Shown here piece after piece: positions 56,415-64,000 of a DNA stretch of 64,000 nt (position 1 is the first letter of the stretch; each line of letters begins with the position of its first letter). Origin of the DNA: Rudaea sp. (GTDB lineage Bacteria; Pseudomonadota; Gammaproteobacteria; Xanthomonadales; Rhodanobacteraceae). A model generated the notes under the pieces. That model was not told where the DNA came from. It saw only the letters and a program-made list of their open reading frames with translations, and did no database searches. Location of the stretch: contig JARLJU010000022.1 in NCBI GenBank assembly GCA_031291055.1, positions 156,405 through 220,404 of the forward strand, given 5' to 3'. Made by a program: the position numbers and the translations under genes.

Positions 56415-57092
56415 ATGGATATCACGATACGCGATCTCGGCAAGAACTACGGCGATGTTGCTGCATTGCGTGGCATCGGCCTCGACATTGCCTCGGGTGA
56501 ATTGCTCGCCCTGCTTGGACCGTCAGGATCAGGCAAGACCACGCTGTTGCGCGCGATCGCCGGACTGGAAACGATCGATCAGGGCAACATCCAGTTCGGC
56601 AATATCGACGCCACGCGGCTGAGCGTGCAGGAACGGCGTGTCGGCTTCGTGTTCCAGCACTACGCCTTGTTCAAGCACATGACCGTGCTCGACAACATCA
56701 CGTTCGGCCTGCGCATGCGCAAGCTTGCACGGCGACCGGTAAAGTCCGAGATTCATCGGCGTGGCCTGGACCTGCTCGAACTGGTGCAGCTCAACGGCCT
56801 GGAAAATCGCTACCCGGCGCAGTTGTCCGGTGGACAGCGTCAACGCGTGGCGCTGGCGCGCGCACTGGCGATCGAACCGCGCGTGCTGCTGCTCGACGAG
56901 CCTTTCGGCGCGCTGGATGCCAAGGTCAGGCGCGAATTGCGCGCGTGGTTGCGGCAGTTGCACGACGACACCGGCTACACGACCATCTTCGTGACCCATG
57001 ACGAGAGCGAAGCACTGGAACTTGCCGATCGTGTGGTGACGATGAACCAGGGCGTGATCGAGGAAGGCCATCGCGCTGTCGCCGTCGACTGA
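56415..57092 (+). CDS. cysA: sulfate ABC transporter ATPase CysA, C-terminally truncated
   Basis: 225 residues from the ATG at 56415; E. coli CysA has 365. The ATPase domain is intact: Walker A GPSGSGKT (35-42), Q-loop FVFQHYALF, signature LSGGQ (137-141), Walker [13 protein letters not shown], and switch His195 (FVTHDESEA). It stops after MNQGVIEEG; the TOBE-type regulatory domain that normally follows (about 120 residues) is absent, and other frames downstream show no trace of it. The core may still drive transport, but with altered regulation (inference). Confidence 0.88.
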   Translation: MDITIRDLGKNYGDVAALRGIGLDIASGELLALLGPSGSGKTTLLRAIAGLETIDQGNIQFGNIDATRLSVQERRVGFVFQHYALFKHMTVLDNITFGLRMRKLARRPVKSEIHRRGLDLLELVQLNGLENRYPAQLSGGQRQRVALARALAIEPRVLLLDEPFGALDAKVRRELRAWLRQLHDDTGYTTIFVTHDESEALELADRVVTMNQGVIEEGHRAVAVD

Positions 57093-57294
57093 ACGCGGCG
57101 CGGCGTTTTCCCCGCCGGTGCCGTCGAAGCGTTGCGCTGGACTGGATTGAGCCGGCACAAGCCGTCCTTGGCTCGGCACGGATCGTTTTCGTCAATACGC
57201 TGTTCAAAAGCGAACACTTTTGCTGATCGGCCGGCGGACGCCAGGAGAAAATCCCGCATACCATCGGCGTTTGCGCTCGTACCTGAGGGCTGGC

Positions 57295-58572
57295 ATGGGC
57301 CGTGCTCTGCATGACGCAATGGATATCCGTCGCGATGATTTGAAGGCAAAAAAGCGCCGTCGGCAATGGCTGACCGGAGCGGGCGTGGGCTTGTTGCTCC
57401 TCGGCGCCACGCTGGGTGTGGCGCGACTTAAACCGGCTGCACCGCAAGTCGAGCGCGCCAGCGTCTGGCTTGACACGGTCAAGCGCGGCGAGATGCTGCG
57501 CGAAGTGCGCGGTCCCGGCACCCTGGTGCCGAAGGAAATTCGCTGGATCACTGCCGAGACCGGCGCGCACGTCGAGCGCATCGTGGTCAAACCCGGTGCG
57601 CAGGTGCAGGCCGATACGGTGCTGCTGGAGCTGTCCAATCCCGAAGTCCAGGAACAACTGGCCAGTGCCGCATCCGCTGTCGCTGCTGCGCGCGCCGACA
57701 ACGCGGCGAAGAAGATGACCCTTGAAAATCAGCTCCTGGACCAGAAAGCGAATTTTGCCCAAGTGCAATCCGACTATGAGTCGGCGCGTCTGGAAGCCGA
57801 AGCCAAGGACGAGCTGGCAAAGAAGGGCGTGATCCCGATGATCCAGTACCGCCAGATCCAGCTCACCGCCGACCAGCGCAAGGTGCGGCTGGACATCGAG
57901 AAGGAGCGCATTGCCAAATCGCAGGAAACGTTTCGTGCGCAAGTCGATGCGGATGATGCGCGGCTCAAGCAACTGCAGACGACGCTGGCCTTGCGCCAGC
58001 GCCAGGTCGACGCGCTGAAATTGAAAGCGGGAATTGCCGGTGTACTGCAACAGGTGCCGGTACAGGAAGGCCAGCAGGTGGTGGCCGGCACCAACCTGGC
58101 GCGGGTGGCGCGTCCCGATGTGCTGCGCGCGGAATTGCGCATTGCCGAAACCCAGGCCAAGGATGTGCAGATTGGCCAGAAGGTCAAGGTCGACACGCGC
58201 AACGGAATTGTCGATGGCGAAGTCGAGCGCATCGATCCTGCCGTGCAGAATGGCACCGTGCAGGTCGACGTCGATCTGAGCGGAGCACTGCCGCCCGGCG
58301 CGCGCCCGGACCTGAGCGTGGAAGGCACGATTGAAATCGAACGCCTGCCGGACGTGCTGTATGTCGGGCGTCCGGCATTCGGCCAGCCGAATTCCGAGGT
58401 GCGCCTGTTCCGGCTGAACCCGGCGGACGGACTTGCCGACCGCGTGTCGGTAAAACTCGGACGCAGTTCGGTGAACCTGATCGAGATTGTCCAGGGCCTG
58501 AAGGAAGGCGATCAGGTCGTGCTTTCGGATACTTCCGCCTGGGACGCCTACGACCGCATACGCCTGAATTGA
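57295..58572 (+). CDS. HlyD/RND-type periplasmic adaptor subunit
   Basis: 425 residues from the ATG at 57295 (GAGGG upstream); an ATG at 57319 is also possible. One N-terminal membrane anchor (WLTGAGVGLLLLGATLGVA). Membrane-fusion layout: a lipoyl-like strand VERIVVKPGAQVQADTVLLE, a long coiled-coil hairpin (about 125-255), a second lipoyl half (AGIAGVLQQVPVQEGQQVVA), and beta-barrel and membrane-proximal domains. It works with the ATPase and permeases that follow, as in MacA, and bridges to an outer-membrane channel encoded elsewhere. Confidence 0.88.
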   Translation: MGRALHDAMDIRRDDLKAKKRRRQWLTGAGVGLLLLGATLGVARLKPAAPQVERASVWLDTVKRGEMLREVRGPGTLVPKEIRWITAETGAHVERIVVKPGAQVQADTVLLELSNPEVQEQLASAASAVAAARADNAAKKMTLENQLLDQKANFAQVQSDYESARLEAEAKDELAKKGVIPMIQYRQIQLTADQRKVRLDIEKERIAKSQETFRAQVDADDARLKQLQTTLALRQRQVDALKLKAGIAGVLQQVPVQEGQQVVAGTNLARVARPDVLRAELRIAETQAKDVQIGQKVKVDTRNGIVDGEVERIDPAVQNGTVQVDVDLSGALPPGARPDLSVEGTIEIERLPDVLYVGRPAFGQPNSEVRLFRLNPADGLADRVSVKLGRSSVNLIEIVQGLKEGDQVVLSDTSAWDAYDRIRLN

Positions 58573-58646
58573 ATCGTTCAGACCCTATCGATTGCCCACT
58601 GACCTTGCGCATTTCCACACTCAATTACACGACTTCGGATGAACCC

Positions 58647-59393
58647 ATGACCAGCGAAAACCAGGCCCTGATCTCGCTCACCGACATCAAGAAGGTGTTC
58701 TTCACCGACGAAGTCGAGACCCATGCGCTGGCCGGCGTCCACTTTTCCATTTTTTCCGGCGAGTACGTATCCATTTCCGGGCCATCCGGTTGCGGCAAGT
58801 CCACGCTATTGGCGATTCTCGGCCTGCTCGACAGCCCGACCGAAGGCAGGTACCAGCTCAACGGCACGGCGGTGGAAGACATCGGCGCTAACGAACGCGC
58901 GCGCATCCGCAACCGCGAGATCGGTTTCATCTTCCAGGCCTTCAACCTGATCGGCGACCTGAGCGTGTTCGAGAACGTGGAGTTGCCGCTGACTTACCGC
59001 GACGGCATGGCCAAGGCCGAGCGCCGCGAACGCGTGATAGAAGCACTGGAGCGCGTCGGCATGGCACATCGACTCAAGCATTATCCGGCGCAACTGTCCG
59101 GCGGTCAGCAACAGCGCGTCGCCGTTGCGCGCGCGCTGGTCGGCAAGCCATCGATCCTGCTCGCCGACGAACCTACCGGCAACCTGGATTCAAAGAACGG
59201 CGAAGCAGTGATGGAACTGCTGGATGAGTTGCACAAGGGCGGCGCATCGATCTGCGTGGTCACCCATGATTCGCGCTACGCGGATTTCGCCCAGCGCAAG
59301 ATTTTCATGTTCGATGGCCGCGTCGTCGACGAGGCGACCATGCACAGGCTGAGGCAGGAAGAAGACAGGCGTTTCGAACGGCGGCCGGCATAG
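58647..59393 (+). CDS. ABC exporter ATPase, MacB/LolD-like
   Basis: 248 residues from the ATG at 58647. Walker A GPSGCGKS (45-52), Q-loop FIFQAFNLIGDL, signature LSGGQQQR (150-157), Walker B LLADEPTGNLD (171-181) and the switch THDSRYA are all intact. The stop is four bases before the permease start. With the adaptor upstream and the FtsX-like permeases downstream, it powers a MacAB-like mechanotransmission exporter; cargo unknown. Confidence 0.92.
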   Translation: MTSENQALISLTDIKKVFFTDEVETHALAGVHFSIFSGEYVSISGPSGCGKSTLLAILGLLDSPTEGRYQLNGTAVEDIGANERARIRNREIGFIFQAFNLIGDLSVFENVELPLTYRDGMAKAERRERVIEALERVGMAHRLKHYPAQLSGGQQQRVAVARALVGKPSILLADEPTGNLDSKNGEAVMELLDELHKGGASICVVTHDSRYADFAQRKIFMFDGRVVDEATMHRLRQEEDRRFERRPA

Positions 59394-59397
59394 GATC

Positions 59398-61824
59398 GTG
59401 AACGCCTTCCTTGGGGATCTGAGAATCGCGGCTCGCGCGCTGATCGCTCGTCCGGCTTTCTCCGCCCTGATCGTTGGCGTGCTTGGAGCCGGCCTGGCCT
59501 GTGTCATCTTCATGCTGGCGATGTTGAACGGTTTCGTGCTGCGTCCGCTTCCGTTTGCGGCACAGGACGAATTGATGGCAGCCGGTGTCTACCACGACGG
59601 TTGGAGCAGCGACGACCTGGAACCGGTGCGAGGCAACGATCTGCTGGATATTCGCCGCCAGTTCGGCGAGCTGGCCCAGGTAGGCGGATTTGCACGTTCA
59701 ACAATAACCCTGGCGGATATCGAAGTTCCTGAAAGCGAGTACGGCGCTTTCGTGAGCGCGAACATGTTCGGGTTACTCGGTGTTGCGCCAATGCTCGGGC
59801 GTGATTTTGTCGGCGGCGACGAGCGCGACGGTGCGCCCGCCGTCGTCATGCTCTCCTACGGGCTGTGGCACAGCCGCTATGGCGACGATCCTGCGATTGT
59901 CGGCAGGAAAGTTCGCATCAACGCACAGCCGGCGACGGTGATCGGGGTGATGCCGGAAGGCTTTTTCTTCCCGGCCAACGAATCCGTCTGGATGGCGGGG
60001 CATTTGTTTGAGGGCATGAAGACCGACGACCTGTCGTATGTCATCGTGGCGCGTCGCCGCGCCGGTGCAACCGAGGCTGCCATTGCGACTGCGCTGGATA
60101 CCTGGTTCGCGCAGGCTTCTCATGAAGATCCGGTTCGCTTTCGCGGACTGCGAGCGAGCATCGGTTCGCTGGATGCGAAGTACGTCCACAAATGGCGCGT
60201 GCACAAAGCCCTGTACCTCATGCTTGCCGCCGTATTCATGCTATTGCTGGTGGCGTGTGCAAATGCCGGCAACCTGATGCTTGCACGCCTGTTCGGGCGC
60301 CGCCAGGAGATCGCCGTACGCGTCGCCCTCGGCGCCACGCGCAAGCGTCTGGTTGCATACCTGCTGATGGAAAGCGTGCTGCTGAGTCTGCTCTCCACCA
60401 TCGTTGCCGTGCTGGTCGCCGGCGCCGGCGTCAGCTGGGTGGCCGCGTGGTTTCGGGCAAACGATTATGGCCCCGCGCGTTGGAAGTCCTTCGATATCGA
60501 CGTCACGGTTCTGCTGTTTGCCCTGGGTGCGGCATTGGTCACGGCACTGGCCACGGGCCTGCCAGCCGCATGGAGTGCCAGCAGCGGCGCGGCTGCAAAC
60601 AATTTGCGCGACGAGACGCGCAGCGTTGCGGGCGGGTCGATCGTCCGCCTGAGCCGCATCCTCGTGATCGGCGAAGTCGCATTGTCGTGCGCACTGCTGG
60701 TCAGCGTCGGCATGATGGTGCGCAGCATCGTCCTGATCGATCGAACCGACATCGGCATCGATACGGCGGGCTTGCTGACTTCGCGTGTCGTGCTGTCCCC
60801 GGACGCGTACCCCGCAGGCGTGGACCAATTGCGACTGTACGGACGTCTCACTGACCAGTTTCGCGCCGATTCCGGCGTTGCCGACGTGACCATTGGCACG
60901 GCCGTGCCGGGAACCTATTGGAACGAAAGCCGCGACGTATTGCCGGTCGGGGTTGTGCCTGGCGAGGGGGTGCTTCCGAGAACGCGATTCGGCGCGGTGG
61001 ACGACCGCTTCCTCGCCACGTACGGAATCAGATTGCGGGAAGGGCGGTTCTTCAATAGCGGCGATGATGTCGAGAGCCCGCGCGTTGCCGTTGTCGACCG
61101 CCGCTTTGTGGATAAGTATAGTGCCGGCACGCCGGTGCTGGGTCGCCGCTTCCGTCTTGATCCTCGCAGTCCCGATGGTGCCACGGTGATGGTAGTCGGC
61201 GTGATCGATGCCGTCATGCTGACCACGCAACAGCAGCCGCCGCCGCAAACCTCCCTTCTGGTTCCACTGCGCCAGGCACAGGACCGCGTTGCCAGTGTCA
61301 CCGTGCGCATGCGGGAAGGCGCGACTGCGCTCGCGCCGCATTTGACCAAGCTGATGCGCGAAATCGATGCCGATATGCCACTGGATTTCCGCGACTATGC
61401 GGCCGTGGTCCGTGGCCAGACCAGGACGGTGCACATGTTCGCGGTCGCGTTCGACGTCCTTGGCATTGTCGCACTCGTCCTCGTGGGCGCCGGTTTGTAT
61501 GGTGTCATGGCGGTGAGTGTGAGCCGGCGCACGCGTGAAATCGGCGTGCGCCGCGCGCTTGGTGCGCCGAGTCGACAAATACTGCGCGACGTATTCACCC
61601 GCAGCATAGGGCAACTTATCGGCGGCCTCGTCCTGGGCTTGGGCTTGGGCATTCCGTTCGCCAGACTTCTGGATGACTCGCTGTATGAAACTGGCGGCAG
61701 CTCCAACCCGGTCGTCGTTGGAACCGCGGTTCTGGTCATTGTTCTGGCCACTGTCGTGGCCATCATCATGCCCGCGCGACGCGCCTTGCGCGTCGATCCG
61801 ATCCAGGCACTGCGCTGCGAGTAA
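59398..61824 (+). CDS. duplicated MacB/FtsX-type ABC permease (ADOP-like), complete
   Basis: 808 residues from a GTG at 59398. Two halves each contain a periplasmic MacB-core domain and FtsX helices. First helix AFSALIVGVLGAGLACVIFM; FtsX helices at about 270-400; a mid-protein helix RILVIGEVALSCALLVSVGM; a second core at about 430-660; and C-terminal FtsX helices including VSRRTREIGVRRALGAPSRQ and VIVLATVVAIIMPARRALRV. This 800-residue single-chain form is known as the duplicated orphan permease type. It forms the exporter with the ATPase. Confidence 0.9.
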   Translation: MNAFLGDLRIAARALIARPAFSALIVGVLGAGLACVIFMLAMLNGFVLRPLPFAAQDELMAAGVYHDGWSSDDLEPVRGNDLLDIRRQFGELAQVGGFARSTITLADIEVPESEYGAFVSANMFGLLGVAPMLGRDFVGGDERDGAPAVVMLSYGLWHSRYGDDPAIVGRKVRINAQPATVIGVMPEGFFFPANESVWMAGHLFEGMKTDDLSYVIVARRRAGATEAAIATALDTWFAQASHEDPVRFRGLRASIGSLDAKYVHKWRVHKALYLMLAAVFMLLLVACANAGNLMLARLFGRRQEIAVRVALGATRKRLVAYLLMESVLLSLLSTIVAVLVAGAGVSWVAAWFRANDYGPARWKSFDIDVTVLLFALGAALVTALATGLPAAWSASSGAAANNLRDETRSVAGGSIVRLSRILVIGEVALSCALLVSVGMMVRSIVLIDRTDIGIDTAGLLTSRVVLSPDAYPAGVDQLRLYGRLTDQFRADSGVADVTIGTAVPGTYWNESRDVLPVGVVPGEGVLPRTRFGAVDDRFLATYGIRLREGRFFNSGDDVESPRVAVVDRRFVDKYSAGTPVLGRRFRLDPRSPDGATVMVVGVIDAVMLTTQQQPPPQTSLLVPLRQAQDRVASVTVRMREGATALAPHLTKLMREIDADMPLDFRDYAAVVRGQTRTVHMFAVAFDVLGIVALVLVGAGLYGVMAVSVSRRTREIGVRRALGAPSRQILRDVFTRSIGQLIGGLVLGLGLGIPFARLLDDSLYETGGSSNPVVVGTAVLVIVLATVVAIIMPARRALRVDPIQALRCE

Positions 61825-61882
61825 GGGCTGTCGTGATGAATGTGTCCACAAATGGATATTTTTCGGGACAGGAGAAGCGCAC

Positions 61883-62032
61883 ATGGTGACCGGCACATTG
61901 CACGACTTCGGCCACGCACTGCGCGCACTGCGCACGCGTCCGGCTTTCTCGGCACTCGTAGTCGGTGCGCTCGGTTACAGACTCGCCTGCGTTATTTCTA
62001 CGAATGAAAATCCGCCTGCCAGGACAACATAG
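61883..62032 (+). pseudogene. N-terminal fragment of a third FtsX-like permease
   Basis: ATG 61883 with AGGAG (61870-61874) at good spacing encodes 49 residues. The first ~37, with LRTRPAFSALVVGALGYRLA, match the N-termini of the permeases at 59398 and 62036; then the match stops in the middle of the first helix and the frame ends with unrelated residues at 62032. The leader of the next permease follows at once. This looks like the residue of a tandem copy after an internal deletion. Confidence 0.75.
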
Positions 62033-62035
62033 AAC

Positions 62036-63937
62036 ATGAGCATGTTTCTGCACGAATTGCGTCAGGCCTTGCGCGGGATCGTGGCGCGGCCGGGTTTTTC
62101 CGCGCTCGTCGTCGGCGTGCTCGGCGCCGGCCTAGGCTGCGTCATCTTCATGCTGGCCCTGCTCGATGGCTTTGAGATCCGGCCACTGCCGTTTGCGCAT
62201 CCGGAAGAGTTGTATGAGACCTATCTGGCCAAAGGCGATCTGGGCGAGTTCTCGCTGGTGAGCGACCAGGATTTGCTGCAGATCCGCGCACACTTGGCCA
62301 ACGTCGCTGAAGTGGCGGGAGCGGCGCGCGGCATGGTGAATCTGAACGATCTGGATCGTCCGGAGTACTACAGCGGCGCCCACGTCAGCGCCAATCTCTT
62401 CGGCGTGCTCGGCGTGAAGCCGATCCTCGGCCGCGATTTCCTCGCCGCCGACGAGCGGCCCGGTGCGCCGGCCGTGGCGCTGATTTCTTACACCTTGTGG
62501 CAGGACCGCTACGGCGGCGATCCGGGGGTCATCGGCCGCAGGGTGCGCATCGATGCGAATCCGGCCACGGTCATCGGCGTGATGCCGCGCGATTTCAGTT
62601 TTCCGCGGCAAGAGAGGCTGTGGGTGGCCAGTACGCTCGCTACCGCGGCGAAAGCCGACCAATACCGTTACTGGACCGTATTGCGGCGGCAGGCGCAGGC
62701 AAGTCAGGCGCAACTCGAAAGCGCCTTCCAATCCTGGTTCGATGATGCAGCGAAAGCGCAGCCGGATCGGTTCGGCGACTACCATCCGTCCGTGCAGCCG
62801 CTGGCGTATATGCTGTTGACTCGCGCCACCCGCTCGCTCTTCAGGATAAAGCTCGCGGCCGTCGTCATGGTGCTGCTGATCGCCTGCGCCAACGCGGCGA
62901 ACCTGATGTTCACCCGTTTGCTTGGCCGCAGCCAGGAATTGGCCATCCGCGCGGCCCTTGGCGCGGGGCGGCGGCGGCTGGTCATGCACCTGTTTGCGCA
63001 GAGCATGATCTTGAGCCTGTGCGGGTTCGGCGTCGCCCTGGTGCTGGCTCAACTCGGCCTGCGTTGGCAGGCGATGACCGAGCTCGAAGATGAATGGTCG
63101 TTTCGGTGGCTGCACTTCGACATCGATGCCACGGTGGTGGCGCTGGCCCTGGGCGCGGCGCTCTTCACCGCTTTCGTCAGCGGCGTGTTACCGGCGCTAT
63201 ACGCGGCGCGCGCGACCCCGGCCGATGGCCTGCGCGATGCCGGCGCGCGCACGGCGGGCAGCCAGATTTTCGCGCGCGTCAGCCGCGTGCTGGTGGTGGG
63301 CGAGATCGCGCTGTCCTGTGCCCTGGTGCTGTGCGTGGGCACCCTGATCCTCGGCATCCGCGCGAACGAACGCACGGATATTGGCATTGACACCGCGCAC
63401 CTCCTCACCGCGATCGTGCGGCTGCCCACGCGCGCCTATCCCACCGGGGCCGAGCAGCTGCGCCTGTACGAGCGCGTGCGCGAGCGCCTGCTGGACGAGA
63501 CGGACGTTGAGGCCGCGAGCCTCGGCATGGCGTTGCCCGGCACCGACTACAACGAAGAGCACGACGTGCTCCCCGATGGCCAGGCACCGGCGCCCGGCGA
63601 ATTACCGCAAACGACGTATGCGGCCGTCGACGACGGCTTCCTCGCCGCATTTGGCGTGACCCTGCAGGAAGGCCGCTTCTTCGACGCCCGCGACCGTGCC
63701 GACGGCGCGCGCGTGGCCGTGGTCGATCGCAATTTCGCGGAAAGATATGGCGGCGGCGACGGGCATTCGGTCATCGGCCGCCAATTCCGCCTGGATCCAC
63801 GCGATCCGGCTGGTGCCAAGGTCAGCGTGATCGGCGTGATGGCGCCGCTGGCGCTGTACGGTCCCGGCGAGGTGCCGCAGCCCTCCATGCTGGTGCCGTT
63901 GCGCCAGGCGCCGTTCCCCACTCACTATAACCCCTAG
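62036..63937 (+). CDS. duplicated MacB/FtsX-type ABC permease, broken at the 3' end
   Basis: 633 residues seen, from the ATG at 62036 (an ATG at 62042 is also possible). It is homologous along its length to the 808-residue permease at 59398: GFSALVVGVLGAGLGCVIFM, NLMFTRLLGRSQELAIRAAL, RVLVVGEIALSCALVLCVGT, QFRLDPRDPAGAKVSVIGVM. The match ends at MLVPLRQAP near 63910, followed by PFPTHYNP and a stop, so about 175 residues with the last FtsX helices are missing. Whether this is real disruption or an assembly edge cannot be decided here. Confidence 0.8.
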   Translation: MSMFLHELRQALRGIVARPGFSALVVGVLGAGLGCVIFMLALLDGFEIRPLPFAHPEELYETYLAKGDLGEFSLVSDQDLLQIRAHLANVAEVAGAARGMVNLNDLDRPEYYSGAHVSANLFGVLGVKPILGRDFLAADERPGAPAVALISYTLWQDRYGGDPGVIGRRVRIDANPATVIGVMPRDFSFPRQERLWVASTLATAAKADQYRYWTVLRRQAQASQAQLESAFQSWFDDAAKAQPDRFGDYHPSVQPLAYMLLTRATRSLFRIKLAAVVMVLLIACANAANLMFTRLLGRSQELAIRAALGAGRRRLVMHLFAQSMILSLCGFGVALVLAQLGLRWQAMTELEDEWSFRWLHFDIDATVVALALGAALFTAFVSGVLPALYAARATPADGLRDAGARTAGSQIFARVSRVLVVGEIALSCALVLCVGTLILGIRANERTDIGIDTAHLLTAIVRLPTRAYPTGAEQLRLYERVRERLLDETDVEAASLGMALPGTDYNEEHDVLPDGQAPAPGELPQTTYAAVDDGFLAAFGVTLQEGRFFDARDRADGARVAVVDRNFAERYGGGDGHSVIGRQFRLDPRDPAGAKVSVIGVMAPLALYGPGEVPQPSMLVPLRQAPFPTHYNP

Positions 63938-64000
63938 GCCTCCAGAGTATATCCCCTTTGCTACCGGCACAGGATCCGGCAGATCTTGCCCTCCGTGTAC
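63938..64000. other. right-edge sequence unlike the permease it interrupts
   Basis: From about 63915 the sequence no longer follows the paralogous permease and is less GC-rich. No inverted repeat or transposase could be recognised in the 63 bases available. It may be the end of an inserted element or contig-edge sequence. Confidence 0.35.

Noticed and set aside
63925..63990. A frame at the right edge reading YIPFATGTGSGRSC, reminiscent of a P450 haem-binding loop
   Set aside because: The conserved G-x-R-x-C-x-G pattern is not met and the frame has no context; treated as chance.

Overview
The window is high-GC, densely coded bacterial chromosome. Gene content and order point to a gammaproteobacterium of the Xanthomonadales/Lysobacterales, probably near Rhodanobacteraceae (inference). 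The pointers are the ndk-rlmN-pilF-rodZ-yfgM-bamB-der block, a MoeB with an N-terminal rhodanese domain, a PsrA-type regulator in front of beta-oxidation genes, and several secreted proteins that end in an F-[AV]-N-G-F-E tail. No rRNA, tRNA, CRISPR array, integrase or complete insertion sequence was seen.

Left part (1-28 kb) is accessory in character. It holds mostly single genes on alternating strands: two related beta-helix secreted proteins, a secreted esterase-like hydrolase, a two-haem oxidoreductase, an Asp-box (BNR) lipoprotein, a GH18 chitinase, a rhomboid protease, a lipid glycosyltransferase, Ohr, ThpR, YebC, a GlxA-type regulator coupled to a small secreted protein, and many small conserved genes. 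Gene decay is visible here: a composite ECF-sigma/HEAT-protein remnant (3480-3786), a 3'-truncated methyltransferase (16231-16878), a MASE2 membrane protein without its GGDEF output domain (18861-19478), and a possible membrane-protein remnant near 18.4 kb.

Centre (27-52 kb) is mostly core genome. On the minus strand lies a fatty-acid oxidation operon: tetR/psrA-like, then a fadN-like dehydrogenase/hydratase, then a thiolase, with lepB beyond. A promoter and a PsrA-type palindrome sit in front of it. Divergent from it is the cell-envelope block ndk, rlmN, pilF, rodZ, yfgM, bamB, der. The molybdenum-cofactor genes mobA-moeA-moeB, folD, a TRAP transporter operon (TatT lipoprotein, DctP, DctQ, DctM), guaB-guaA and tadA follow. 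Two large intergenic hairpins (38522-38606 and 49653-49720) flank der and guaA.

Right part (52-64 kb) holds an FAD/NAD(P)-binding protein, a sulfate ABC operon (sbp, cysT, cysW and a cysA that encodes only the ATPase domain), and a MacAB-like export cluster. The cluster has an HlyD-type adaptor, an ATPase and duplicated MacB/FtsX-type permeases: one complete, one reduced to its first codons, and one broken off close to the window edge.

I found no clearly new multi-gene system. The observations most worth following are the shared F-[AV]-N-G-F-E tail with its look-alike at the mature N-terminus of the chitinase, the operator/promoter overlap in front of the fatty-acid operon, and the several independent signs of gene decay.
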